Assembly: GCA_033296885.1 (NCBI GenBank)
Contig: MU863946.1
Coordinates: 62,001 to 126,000 of the forward strand
From: Triangularia verruculosa
Lineage: Eukaryota > Ascomycota > Sordariomycetes > Sordariales > Podosporaceae
DNA length: 64,000 nt
Reading direction: 5' to 3'
Below, one piece after another: positions 12,171-24,550 of this stretch. The notes under the pieces were generated by a model. It made no database searches. It worked only from the letters and a program-made list of their open reading frames with translations, and had not been told where the DNA came from. Position 1 is the stretch's first letter. Each line of letters begins with the position of its first letter. The position numbers and the translations under genes were made by a program.

Positions 12171-12633
12171 CACCATGGTCTGCGCTCAGGTCATGGGCAA
12201 CCACGTTGCTTGCACCATTGGCGGCATGAACGGCCAGTTCGAGCTCAACGTCTACAAGCCTTTGATCATTCGCAATCTCCTCCACAGCATTCGCATCCTT
12301 GCGGACGGCATGAGGAGCTTCGAGAAGAACCTTGTTGTTGGCCTTTCTGCCAACGAGAAGAAGATCGCCAGCATCATGAAGGAGTCGTAAGTTTTCCTAG
12401 CGACAGAATAACTGAAACAGACTGGGTATTGACCATGTGTTAGCCTCATGTTGGTTACCTGCCTCAACCCCAAGATTGGCTACGATATGGCCAGCAAGGT
12501 TGCCAAGAACGCTCACAAGAAGGGGTTGACTCTCAAGGAGTCCGCCATGGAGCTCAATGCCCTTACCGAGGAGGAGTTTGACACACTCGTCAGACCCGAG
12601 CTGATGGTTGGGCCTGCCCCCTACAAGGGCTAA
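10871..12633 (+). CDS. fumA-like: Fumarate hydratase, class II (mitochondrial and probably cytosolic)
   Basis: Catalyses fumarate plus water to L-malate in the TCA cycle. Exons 10871-11270, 11363-12386 and 12444-12633 encode 537 residues. The first about 65 residues are rich in Arg, Ser and Ala without acidic residues and end in RTFHSSAAR, a mitochondrial presequence with a processing-like site. The class II fumarase body then starts (DAFGEIQVAADRYWGAQT). Recognisable family blocks are TGSGTQSNMNANEVI, the HPNDHVN segment and the aspartase/fumarase signature GSSIMPGKVNP near residue 387, whose serine is in the mobile catalytic loop. A second in-frame ATG at 11069 (residue 67), with A at -3, lies exactly at the presequence/mature junction and could give a cytosolic form. 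The gene is in tandem with malate synthase 2 kb downstream. Confidence 0.96.
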
Positions 12634-14444
12634 ACTGCCTCGGGTTGAATGCTGGAAAAATAGAAAGAGAGTGTAACGGGCTGATGCGGCGGGCGATCGT
12701 GTAGTCGTCTTGTAGCCTCCCCTTCATTGGGTAAAGGCTCGGGATTGGGCTTGAGAAACCAAAGGCAACGATACTCTCGACCGCATTACCCATCACCTAC
12801 ACTCGCTCGTGTAATATACCCCTGTTGTTGCTGTTGTTGTGGTTTTTGTTGTCTTGACAAGGCCACCTGCTTACCTTTTACCTACACTACATACCCTCTA
12901 TCTTTACCCTTACGCAATGTGTGATGATCAGGATTTAGATGAAAATTGAAAGTTTGGTACCATTATATATATACTACTGTTCTCAGATGTTTCATGATGG
13001 GTCACTGAGCAAAGGAGTCAGAGCAAAGAGAGCCGAGCCACGGGTTCCATGTCTCCCATGTGGCTTTCCACGTAATGATATGCAAACCACAATCACAAGG
13101 TGTGTTGAGGACAACCCTGGCAAGGGTCGAGAGGACTCGAGGAAGATATCGGAAAGTATCGGTAACGACGGCCGGGCGGCGACGGCAATAGCGACCAGGG
13201 AAGTGTCACAGCGCAAGCATGCTGTGACGACCGACCGCGGGATGCTGGATATGGGGGTGATGACCTCGGCTCTGGACCGGCAGATCGGAGCTTCACGGTG
13301 GTGGATAAAAGTGGAGAACAGAAACCGACCCCAACTTTCTTGGCTCCCGTCCGGGGGAACCGGTCTTGGCTGATGCAGCAAACTGTCATTGAGCCCTATG
13401 TTGCTTTTTGTTCCCTATCTCGATGATATCGAGTAATCGATTTGCATGGGCAGCTATGGCATACTCGCCGATGTCGGATTCATTAACAGATGTATTACTC
13501 GATGGAAACAAGATGGGAGATATGAACTTTGGGAGTTTGAAGAGCGGTATGAAAGAATCGATGGGCTGGAGGTATTGAAGGGAAGGGGAGAAAATGGCGG
13601 GGTGTTCCAGCTCCGATGACCTCACCGTTAACGACTGCGACATGACTGGCGGCGTGGCAGATGTCACATGTGAAGTCGTTCTCCAGCACAGGCACAGCAA
13701 GGCCGTTTGACCAGCTTGCCCCTGCTTGTGGGGTAGTTTCGAGCCAATGGCAGCGGTTACAGGAACCCGGATGGCCGAGCAAATGGAAATGTCGAGGCAA
13801 AGAAAGGGAAGGGCAGCCAACCACATGTAATGGATTTTTTTGGGTGAAGATCTAGGGGAGGCGATTGTGCCCCGGTGGTCGGTTGATGATGCCCCCTGAA
13901 CCGGATTGCCGAGTGGTGGACTAGGAAGGGAGAAAGATTGGTCTAGGAGGAGATTGGGATTGATAGATATAGGTCTAGGTCGGGTCGCTCTTGTTTGAGA
14001 GGGGAGGAAAAGCAAGAACGTCGTCATAGTTTGGACAGACATCAAAACACCAACCTTCGCCGCATGCGGTCCTGATTTTTCTCAACCACGCAAACCATCT
14101 CCCACCTCGACACTGATTCTACCAAATTGATAATTCTTTCGACAAGAGAGACGAGGAATTGGTTCCATTATCGGTGAGTCAGGGTAGTTCCTTTTCACAA
14201 TCAGCTAGACTAGGGGTCGTGTCTGCCGGTCACGGGTATCCGTTGTTGGTTGTCCATGGAAGTCGGAGCTTCTCAAAGCTCTAGATCTCCCACCTTTTCT
14301 CTGCACATCACCCTTTTTTTGTTCTTGTTCCCAGTCTTCAAAACTACATCCGCGTCTCCGACTCAATACGTCAATTGATCCCCCGCGATTTCTTTGTTCC
14401 ATTTCCCCATACAGCTATCCTCCACAATTTTGGGTACATCCCCT

Positions 14445-14450
14445 CCCCGC
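14445..14450 (-). promoter_or_regulatory. CreA-like site upstream of malate synthase
   Basis: CCCCGC reads GCGGGG on the minus strand and fits the SYGGRG site of the carbon-catabolite repressor CreA. It lies about 220 bp before the malate synthase ATG. Six-base sites are common, so this is only suggestive, though glyoxylate-cycle genes are typical glucose-repressed targets. Confidence 0.25.
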
Positions 14451-14577
14451 TATCAATTGGCAGGTGTTACAACTCCTTGACCCGCGGCTCACCTCGGCAT
14501 TTACAAAACCGTTAGCGATTGTTGATTGACTCAGCTCCCCTTTCGTCACGAGGACCTAACGTTTTCTGGTTTACCAG

Positions 14578-14587
14578 TATATATAAA
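14578..14587 (+). promoter_or_regulatory. TATA box of malate synthase
   Basis: TATATATAAA lies 80 bp upstream of the ATG at 14667 and is followed by a pyrimidine-rich stretch where transcription could start. The spacing fits a strong inducible promoter with a short leader and makes a start upstream of the box at 14526 unlikely. Confidence 0.6.
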
Positions 14588-14666
14588 CAGTTCCGCCCCC
14601 TTTTTTTTTTCGGAAACAAGCTTTACCGAGCTCTCTATACCAACCGCAACCACACACAACTTCACA

Positions 14667-16424
14667 ATGGCTTCCAACGAGTCCATCCTTCAGGGCGTCA
14701 ACGTCCTCGGCCCCGTTTCGGAGTCGCAAAAGAAGATTCTCACGCCCGAGGCCCTCTCCTTCCTCGCTTTGCTCCAGCGGTCCTTCAACTCTACTCGCAA
14801 AGCCCTGCTTGAGCGCCGCAAGATCCGCCAGGCCGAGCTCGACAAGGGCGCTCTCCCTGATTTCCTTCCTGAGACCAGACACATCCGCGAGAACCCAACA
14901 TGGAAGGGTGCGCCGCCTGCTCCTGGGTTGGTGGACCGCCGCGTGGAGATCACGGGTCCCACTGACCGCAAGATGGTGGTGAACGCGTTGAACGCTGATG
15001 TGTGGACTTACATGGCTGACTTTGAGGGTGAGTCCTCAACGGAAAAATGAAATGGATGCGGTCGAGGTGGTATTGACAATCGATTACAGATTCCAGCGCT
15101 CCCACATGGGACAACATGGTCAATGGCCAGGTCAACCTCTACGACGCCAACCGCCGCCAGGTCGACTTTAAGATTGGCAATAAGGAGTACAAACTCCGCA
15201 CTGACAAGAAGCTCCCCACCTTGATCGTCCGCCCCCGTGGCTGGCATCTCGAGGAGAAGCATGTCACCGTTGACGGCGAGCCCATGTCCGCTTCCCTCTT
15301 CGATTTTGGTCTCTACTTCTTCCACAACGCTTTCCAGACCGTGAAGATGGGCTTCGGTCCCTACTTTTACCTCCCCAAGATGGAGTCCCACCTTGAGGCC
15401 CGTCTCTGGAACGATGCTTTCAACCTCGCTCAGGATTACATTGGCATGCCCAGAGGCACCATCCGCGGTACCGTCCTTATCGAGACCATCCTCGCCGCCT
15501 TTGAGATGGACGAGATTATCTACGAACTCCGCGACCACTCTTCCGGCCTCAACTGCGGTCGCTGGGATTACATCTTCTCCGTGATCAAGAAGTTCCGCCA
15601 AAACTCCAACTTTGTCCTTCCCGACCGCAGCGCCGTCACCATGACTGTCCCCTTCATGGACGCCTACGTCAAGCTCCTCATCCAGACCTGCCACAAGCGC
15701 GGCGTTCACGCCATGGGTGGCATGGCTGCCCAGATTCCCATCAAGGACGACCCCAAGGCCAACGAGGTCGCCATGGAGGGTGTCAGAGCCGACAAGCTCC
15801 GCGAGGTCAAGGCCGGCCACGACGGCACCTGGGTTGCTCACCCCGCGCTCGCGGGTATTGCGGTGGATATCTTCAACAAGCACATGCCTACTCCCAACCA
15901 GCTTTTCGTCAGGAGAGAGGATGTCACGATTGGACAGAACGACCTGCTCAACATGAACGTCCCCGGCCAGATTACCGAGGCGGGTATCAGGAAGAACCTG
16001 AACATTGGTCTGGGTTACATGGAGGCCTGGATCAGGGGTGTTGGCTGTGTGCCTATCAACTACCTCATGTGAGTTCTTTTGCCGTTTCCGTTCTTTTTTT
16101 TGCCTTTATTTTATACTAACCATCGGAATCAACAGGGAGGACGCCGCCACAGCCGAGGTTTCTCGCTCCCAGCTCTGGCAGTGGGTGCGCCACGGCGTGA
16201 CGACCGCCGAGGGCAAGAAGGTCGACAAGCAGTACGCGCTCAGGCTGCTCAAGGAGCAGGCCCAGGAGCTCGCCTCCAAGGCTCCCCAGGGCAACAAGTA
16301 CGGGTTGGCCGCGCAGTACTTCTCTGGCCAGGTCACCGGGGAGGACTATGCCGATTTCCTGACGAGCTTGCTGTATAATGAGATTACCTCTGCTGGTCCG
16401 GCGAGGGCGGCTGCCAAGTTGTAA
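14667..16424 (+). CDS. acu-9/acuE-like: Malate synthase, glyoxysomal/peroxisomal
   Basis: Condenses glyoxylate with acetyl-CoA to malate in the glyoxylate cycle, needed for growth on acetate, fatty acids and ethanol. Exons 14667-15027, 15090-16068 and 16136-16424 encode 542 residues, the usual eukaryotic length. Family blocks seen include RPRGWHLEEKH, the GTVLIETILAAFEMDEIIYELRD region with the HSSGLNCGRWDYIFS signature, and THEDGTWVAHP-like GHDGTWVAHPAL. The protein ends in AKL, a type 1 peroxisomal targeting tripeptide. Introns are 62 and 67 nt, the second with a TACTAAC branch site. The ATG at 14667 is preferred because a TATA box lies 80 bp upstream. A CreA-like site nearby agrees with glucose repression, which is inferred. 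The name follows Neurospora/Aspergillus orthologues. Confidence 0.97.
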
Positions 16425-19400
16425 GAGAAAAACAGGTGGGATGAGTGTAATGATTGGGAAGAGAGCGTGGGGATGGGGAAAGATTGTAGTTTCCCATGTT
16501 GGATGATCAAACGGCATTTAGGGCGTTGTGTTTATTTTTTCTTTTTGATATTTCTTTTTCCCTTGCTTGGATTAGGCAAGGAACATACAGAATTGTGAGA
16601 AACGAATGATTTGTTATGCTACCTATATTTTTCAAGCCGTGTGTTGTGCGTTTCGCGGTGTTGGTTGTGGTGATGTTTGAGAAGATTGAGAGGTGTAATG
16701 TAATAGATGATGCAGTTGCCTATTGGTGGTATTGGCATCTAGATGCGTCTTGATTGATCAGAATGTATAAGGTAGGGAGGAGGTATATTACCTTTATGAG
16801 GCAGTCTTTTTGTCAGTCTATCTGTCAGTTCAGCCACCGGTCTTGTGCTTGAGGCAGGGCCTGTCATGACATTGGCTCCCGACGCGGAAGGAATCCCAAA
16901 ACTCAGCTAAGCGTAGACGACATACGTCCGCAGCAGAAGGTTGTGAAGGGGGGACCTTCTCTCAGAGGGGCCAAGTAAGCGGGCCTTACATGTTGCTTTC
17001 CATCTTTCACACCCTCTGTTCTTCTGAGGTGCCTGAAGAAACTGGAACGCTTGATTCATTGGGATTAGTATTATTTTCTCTTGATGAGACGGCAGGAACA
17101 CATCGCGCACGCTTTCACAGGGAATATGGCCACGGTCTGACCCCAAAGGGGCTGTCGAACCGATAGGTCCTGTGGAAACCTGGAATGCACATGTACCACA
17201 GTCCGGCACGGATGGATGATCAGCTTGCGTATCGTGTTGGACCGTTTAGACTTTTTCTTAAAAGGGATGGAAATGGATCCTTCCATAGATGGACTTTCTC
17301 AACATATCCTTAAGTGGAGAACTACACAAACCTAGATAACTGCCAAGCACCTACCGGGTAGGCACCCGCAATCTGCTCGAGTCTTGACGTCCCTTCGCAC
17401 CATACGAGCAATACCTACCGACAATGATGGTAGTAGTCTCCATCAACCATGGACCGCATTGGCTCCTGAACGACAAGCAAGATTTTCCCGTGTCACCGGC
17501 TCAACGACAGGAGAAAGACAGATAAATATTCTATTGAGACATGTGAAAATCCCCGACAAGAAGCTCGTATGCCCCCACTCGAGGGAGGTCCTGATTTCAT
17601 TTTCCTTTTGTACCATTCTGGAAAGGTGCATATCCAAGACAATGACACCACCTTTCCTTTCCCTTTTAGCTTTGCTCGCCGAACATAAATATTCCAGATA
17701 TGTTGTCTGACGTCAGTAAATCTTTCAGAGCAACCGGAGATTTAGCATGTGTCTTATTGACGCAGGAACCCGAGCAGCTGAGGATCTGGTGATAGGGGCT
17801 AGTTCTGGTTCGTGTGACTGGACAAGATTGGCAACTTCGTAAACTTTGACATCGGGGTCCCATGGGGCAGCAAAGTCTTACAGGCGAAAGAGGGCGGGGG
17901 GCAAGGATGGTAGTTTGGCCCGATACCATCTTGGTGTTACCCAGTGTGGTAGGCGAGACTGTGGTTGGGAAGCATCACAACCGACGCTTGACCTGGATCG
18001 TTGGTGAGCATCAAGGTTGCCGTGAGATCGGATCCACGAGCACAGACTAAGTACCGAGCCCTTGGTAACGGAAGCATGAATGGCATGTTGTGGATCCGCC
18101 GAATCTGGACCGATCCTGTGACATGATTAACTGGGAGCCTAAGTATTCCCGTGCTACAGATGTTGCCGCTGATAAGAAATTCAGGCTTAAGTGGAGTTTG
18201 CTGGAGATGCCGGAGCTCGGATGAGTGCGGCAACGAAGTTCAGATTGAGTTTGTGCAAGATGCAGGTCCCAGGAATGCTGGGTTGCAGCACCAAGATGCG
18301 ATGGTTGGATCTGTGGAGCAACATGTCCAGTTTGGGAAGGTGTGAACAAGAGGGCAGAATCGCTTCATGGCTGTGTAATACCTACGTACCTACCAGCTCT
18401 GTGGTATCGAACTGTCCGCCTCATTCCAGCCGTTCCGCCTGGCCGTTCAGCCTCTGCTGACTCGACATCGCCAATGGCAGCAGCGTGCCGTTGTGGCTGT
18501 CGTTCTGTAATTGCCGCCGCGGGAGGGAGGACGCGAGAGGCTTTTGTCACAAAACGGCCACGATCTGGCTCTTGACAGGAAGCTAGCGCACAAGTCTGGC
18601 CTTGGGCCGATCAACTCCCGCATTGGATGGTGGTGTTGCCCGCTTGTGGCGTCAAGCTCTCGCGATCTGAAAAGATAGCTCCAGTTGCGGCTCAACACCA
18701 GCTGTCGGCTCCCCTCCTCGGACGGAATCCGGCAGCTTGCGCTGGCGCAATATACGAAAGGCTCACGCCGCAATACGGATACCGGTCATCAATACCAGAT
18801 ACCGTATGGTATCAGTGAAGCTGTAAGATAAAAAAAAAACTGCTCCCATGCCGGCCCTTGTCCCAGCTACCAGCTCTGATGAGCTCTCCCAGCTTTTCAA
18901 AACCCCGACAGCTTGCATCAAAGTATTGGGGATCAGGTCTCCTTTCGGTTGTGAGAATTTCGGTATTTTCCAGCCTATCAATCTTCCTCTCTCACCCCCT
19001 GGGTCGCCAATGTGTGGGGGGGCTGCCAGGTAAGATCTGTGCGGGCTTCTAGCCGTGGGTTAAAGCACGGACCGTCTGTAATGCGAGCGCTCTCCCGTGG
19101 CAGGGCATCGTGAACAACATCGTGGCTCTCTTCTGTGGCTTGCTCCTTGTCGAGAAAGCAAGACGCCTTTCCGCAGCGGCCCTTCCCCGCCATTGTGCAA
19201 GTCTAAGAAACCCAAGCGCCACTGCCTTCGAGCCTCATCCAACCTCGACGACGTCCAAACTCCCAAGGCCTGTTTGCTCAGTGAGATCCTTATTCCATGT
19301 TTTCAATGGCTGGGCTGATCAAGGAGAAATACGAGACAACATATTCCTGATTGGCCTTGACCCAACCACCCGAAAACAAGCATATGGGCTACCCGTCACT

Positions 19401-22400
19401 GGTCTGAACCGCCCCATTGCTTGTCGCGCGCCACATTTCCCATTAAGATGCGTGGAGTCTCTGAACTTTTGATGTGACTTCCTCTACTTTGCAACATTGC
19501 CAGGGGCAAGTGACAACTGGCTCATTGACAACAACCTGCAGCAGAAACCAGCTGAGCCTAGGAAATTAGAACATTCCGTGCCCTTTTGATAGGAGAAACA
19601 GACGCACCGGCGTAATGCTCAATATGACCCGCCGTGATCGGTTCTCATTTGCTGTAACATCGCCTGGACTGTCCCGCAAGCAGTGCGCCGTCTGGTCACA
19701 TTGAACAATCCCCAAAAGGATAGACGAGCAGCACATGCCATTCATTGAAGATCTGTTATGCTTATCCAAACCTTGTTTGACGACACGCAGCTAGGGTGCT
19801 ACATTGCACTGGATTTTAGAATCACTCCAGACGTACCGTTACGTACCATCATCATTTTGATAGGTGAGTCGCAGCTTTTGCCTCTCTTCTTTCTCAAACC
19901 TGCTCGAAAGGACATGCTATCCCCAATACCCCCAGAAACGAGTGACACAAAGAGAATGCGGTGTCACGTTCCCGAGGATGAGGGATGCGGGTCGATCACA
20001 CAAGCGAGTCCTAAAGAGCCGACGGGGTATTGCAAAGCAGATTACCAAAATGCACAACCAGCAGAGAGGTTCGCTGAAGCCTCGCTACGGCGGTTGTCTT
20101 GTCTTAGCAAACTTCCCCAGAAACAATTGCATTGGTTGGTCACTGGAGCCTTGATCTCGTCAAAAATTCCCGAATGGAGGCAAGGCTCGATTCCCTTTTT
20201 TCTCTCTTCATCTCCAACCCCCCGGCGTTGTTGGAGTAAAGCAAAAGAAAAAAAATCAAGTTCCCCCAAAACGGCGCATCATCACTCACTGAGCATGAAG
20301 ACGGTGTAGAGCTGCTGACTTCAGTCAGTCCGCCGCAGTATTGATGGCAAACAACTAGAACGAAGAACCACTTAGGGTGCCATCGATCAGTGCTACCAAA
20401 GAAGTAAGGTATGGTGCAAGGCGTGGGCACAGTCAAGTGATATATTCGTACGCTAAAGCTCCTTTTCAAGCACAGCACAGCAAACAAGATTCTTCTGTCG
20501 GGCACCTGTGGAAAACCGACCGAAAGGATGAGGGGGAAAGAAACAGGACACCGTTCTTCTCCATCCCGTTTGCACAGTGCTGGTGCATTTTACGGTACGC
20601 AAAAGCCATACCCGCCAATCGCGGTACGGGTCGGGAGCGGTCAACCGACGGATTTGTCCATCTCGGTTGCCCAAGGTCCTTGACAGGGCCCGGGGCGCGG
20701 CACGGGAGAAAAACGTACTGGGTGGTCTGTTCACCATGATGTTACGGAGCCTTTTTTTGAGGTTGCTTTCTGTGCTACGATACCATATCATAGTAGTGTA
20801 CAACTAAAATATGATGATCCCGTGCAGGCTGCAGAGAAACTAGTGGTTTCCAACCCACCCGCCGACTGGGTTTCGATGGGGAAACGCCAGGGCGGGTGCG
20901 GGAGGGGGGGATGGGATGGTGACTCTGGCAAGTGGTATCCAAGGGCCATCCAGCTCCTCAGCTGAAAAAAGATGCCTATGCAGGTTTTGGGGGAAGGACA
21001 TGCCGCAGCAGCTTCATGTGGTTGGAGTGATCCGCCAAAGCGCTTTGCGTAACATGAGCAGTTCTCAACAAGAACAGGACGAGGCTGCCTTTTGAGAAGA
21101 AGATGTGTGGCAAAAAAGAAAACACCCATCTCTTTATTGCCCGCTGAGAACCCGAAGGACCAGGTGCCGTCCGCGTGTCCGATCTGTGTTTGAAACAGCC
21201 GAATCCGGTCAATTCGATGCGTTTTACAGATTGAATGGGGGATAGAAAGCGCCACACGCACGATGAGCGAGAAAATGACTGCATCGTCCCAGCGCCAGTG
21301 CCGCTAGAAAGCTACCCTGAAGCTAATTTACCCCTACCGCGATTTACATGCCGACATACCTATATTAGAAGATTGGGATAGGATAGGTGACCTGGTCCCA
21401 ACTTTTGATCACGGCGAAACATTGGTGTCTTTGTACCTACCTACGGAAGACATCGGGAGAAGAGAAGCGCTTCACGAACTATCACCTCACTCACTCCCAC
21501 ACCGTGTCCTCCCGAAGAAGAGAAAACCAGATGAGAAACGGACGGGTTTTCCTCTGGGCTGACAAAAAGACCTATTCAATGCCAAGAAGTCTAGACGGGC
21601 TGGCCAGCTCACGGCACGCGCTGACCATTCACCAGCAGGGAGCTGGTCCACAGGCAATCCCACGATGCTGGAAAGCGTCTAACCCGAATCGAGAAGTGAA
21701 CATCTTGTCAAGGGGGGTTGCCAAGCAAGGATAGGGAGACACCGGTGACCGGGGTAATGGCTTAGGACTTTTGCTGGGGAAGCTCTCTAACTGGGGTACT
21801 CCGTACAAGATCTAGGATGTCATCTCGTTGCCGCCTTCCTACAGTGCGGTTGCTCCGCGGGCAGTCAGCATGACCGCACAGATGGGAACGAACTTTCGCA
21901 AACTAAAACTGCCGCTGGCGTTGGGTAGGGCTAGCGGCAGTCTGGAAAGCCGTTCTTTTGGGACAAGACGCTACCTCCTAGCCCCTAGCTGTCGTTCACC
22001 AGACCTTGAATTGAGTTTGGGACCAAAAGAGCGGACCGCGATGCGAATCCACCTGTCATCCCTGGTGCGCATCAATCATGCTGTCTTTTTTTTTTTTTTT
22101 TGACATGCGGCTAAGTTCACATAGGCATGTCATAATACGGGGCGTGGGGACCAGACACAAAAACCGCGCAACGACATCAACATCAGCTGGTCAAGAGAGA
22201 GGAGCTTGAGCCCTTTCTGACAGCTGGTTGAGGACTTGATGAGATAGATAACGAGTACCTCAAGCGAATGTCAATCTGTTGGACCGATTCGGACAGAACC
22301 CCCCATGTCCATACAGTATGGAAAACTTTCTCTGGCCGGTCGCCCAGGTAAGCTGTAGTGTAGGGGATATGCGGCGTGCATCCCGGGAGCATGGTGCATG

Positions 22401-24550
22401 GGTGGGTGGGAGAATGGGAGAAGATGAGCGTGGGAGAGGCACAGTCAAAAAGTCAGGGTCAGGGATCTGACCTCCCTGTCAACGACTGTCTCTTGTTGTT
22501 CGTCTCCCGCACACCACGGCTCTAGCTTGCCAAGAACTGTACATCGTGTGTGTTCGACATACGACGAGAATACATTATTACATGATCCAAACCAAAATTG
22601 ACGTCCAATGCACTCTCCCCAGGTTAGACAAGCTGCTCATGCTGACCGGCTCGCTGGCTGGGGGAAATACTAGGTACGCTGGTGGTGAAGGTGCGTCTCA
22701 ACTTCGCCTTCCCCCAAGACTCCTCTCGTCCCTGCCCCTCAACTTGCATTTGCTTGAGTTGGCAAGAACCAGCGTCGAGGTTTTGGATGTCGATACGGAT
22801 AGAGCTCCGATCTTCAGGTCGGCTGGGACAGACACACTATACCGCTTTTGGCTTCTCCTGCTGCGCTTGTCCACTGGCGTGTTGTTCAGCCTGGGTAGAC
22901 ACACGCCCAGCGTAGGTTACCGTATTACTGTACACATACTTACACATCCATGTGTCGACTTCGACGAAGTTGTCGAACCAGGGTCCCGGCACCAGGCTCG
23001 CAGACCTTTTCCCAGCAAGCCGCGCCTGTGCAGTCCAGGACCACCACAGTCTTTCGTTAAGAAGTCTTGAGTGTGCCTGTCCTCCAGGTTACCGTCAGTC
23101 CTCCGGTGCCTCACCTACCCAAGTTCCGGGTTCACCGTTGATTCTTCCGAGAGAGATCTCTGCGTGAGCGAATTTCGAGGAGGAGCCACGAAGGGACCTC
23201 GGAACTTGGGGGTATTTGTTTGAACAACGCGCCTTCCCAGTTTGGCAACCTCCACCTTCATCATCGGCTTGATATCAGATGTAGTAGAAGCCGCCGCCTG
23301 CCCGGTGCCCGCTTTGAAGCCCACTCAAGCCTTATTCCATTTTACGCCCATGTCTGTTTCTCGACGACAACAACCACAACGGCCACCACAACAGGACTAC
23401 CGGTTATTCTTACGACAAGGCTCTGTTACTTATCCTCATCACGGCTTCTATCTGCTAGCCTCCTCAGCCGGCAAGCGCCACGGCCTTGCCCTGAGACATC
23501 CGAGACTGGACACACGCGCTGTGCTGTGCCCATTCCTCCGGGAGCCTGCCGCTGTCATTGCATCGCAGAGTCCATAATACGCTTTTTTAACAGCACGCCA
23601 ATTTCCAAGTCTGTGCGAGTCCCGGGAGAAAGGTGTGGCACACTCATCTCGCAGCACCTCCCCCAGTCGTTGTCCTTTCAGCCCTCCCGCGCTAGACAGG
23701 CCGGTCTGGTTCGATCCCAAATCAAAGACGCGCCCGCCCACCCCCATCGTCAAAAGTACAAAGCACGAAGCAAAGGGCATCCACACGTTGCTAACACCCC
23801 GCCAGCCCGCTTCTTCTCCCGCCCAAAGTCTCCAGCTTGTCGGGATAGTCGTCCCCACTATACCACTGCAGTTAGTTCCTGACGGAGGGCAACTACACAA
23901 CAGGTAATCGCACAAGAAGTAGCAGAGGCAGCAGCAGCAACTCTCCAGCGTGGCTGGCTTGGGGTCCTCTACACATCCCAGATACTGGACCTAGAGACCT
24001 GGACCTGACCCTCGACCTGACTTGGACCTGGGTCTGCACAGATTACCGACAGGGTCCCGAACCCGAAACCACCAATTATTGGCAGTCTTCATATACCGTG
24101 TATTTCTTACGGAACGCCATCCAGGTGATCGACACTCCACACTCCCCCTGGTCAACAAAACCTCCACGTCAAAAGCTTAAAGTATTTGGAACCTGCCATC
24201 CCCAGGTCACACGCATGCTGGTCTTATCGGGCTCCGTTGTACCATAACTCTAATACGCCTCCTCAATCTACTTTGCGTCACGAGCTAAAGCTAGAGCTAC
24301 CCACATCTGTCACAGAAGACCAGTCGGGGCAGCCTTAAAGAGCCACCACGGCTTCTGGGCGTTCTGTGCTTTTCTCTTTCATCTTGTCTCATCCAGGGAC
24401 CAACCACGATCACGACCACGACAACGACGCCAAGACTCTACGATTCACGAGTAAGAAGTGAGGTCTCCAACGAAGACGAAGGTGAACGGTCATCACACCA
24501 TCGACCAACGATAGCCATCAAAGCGAGAGCTTGCGGTCACCTTCCCAGGC
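16425..24550. other. 8.1 kb region without recognised genes, upstream of the FlbC-like gene
   Basis: No frame here has a recognisable domain, a consistent coding pattern or plausible splice-joined exons. The composition is similar to the rest of the window, so it does not look like a mutated repeat. Visible elements are a T16 run at 22086-22101, short CCTA/TAGG-type tracts (for example near 18382 and 21436) and a GACCT-rich tract at 23988-24030. The right end probably holds the long leader or promoter of the transcription factor at 24551. Confidence 0.5.
22086..22101 (+). repeat. T16 homopolymer run
   Basis: Sixteen consecutive T residues in intergenic sequence. Nothing beyond simple-sequence slippage can be claimed. 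Confidence 0.8.

Larger units (their letters stand above)
12634..14666. other. intergenic region fumarase / malate synthase
   Basis: Contains the fumarase 3' flank, with GTT-rich simple sequence near 12820-12855, and the malate synthase promoter. On the minus strand two frames stay open between about 14042 and 13386. One of them (13851-13495) encodes a CxxC-x(27)-CxxC arrangement discussed in the findings. I do not call a gene because no initiating ATG is evident in that frame. Confidence 0.4.

Noticed and set aside
11575..12285. 236-codon open frame antisense to fumarase
   Set aside because: Shadow of the fumarase coding frame; composition reflects complementary codons.
15008..15883. 291-codon open frame antisense to malate synthase
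   Set aside because: Mirror frame produced by biased codon use of the real gene; no domain.
19758..20309. 183-codon frame in the large gap
   Set aside because: No domain, mixed codon use, overlapping frames on both strands.
23708..23718. GGTTCGATCCC, resembling a tRNA B box
   Set aside because: No matching T-stem, A box or acceptor stem around it.
23220..23882. 220-codon frame upstream of the FlbC-like gene
   Set aside because: Starts low-complexity (Thr run), overlaps other open frames on both strands, no domain; one or more such frames are expected by chance in this much sequence.
16425..24550. Possible RIP-mutated transposon remnant in the large gap
   Set aside because: The region is not AT-rich, shows no TpA excess by eye, no terminal repeats and no transposase or reverse-transcriptase fragments.
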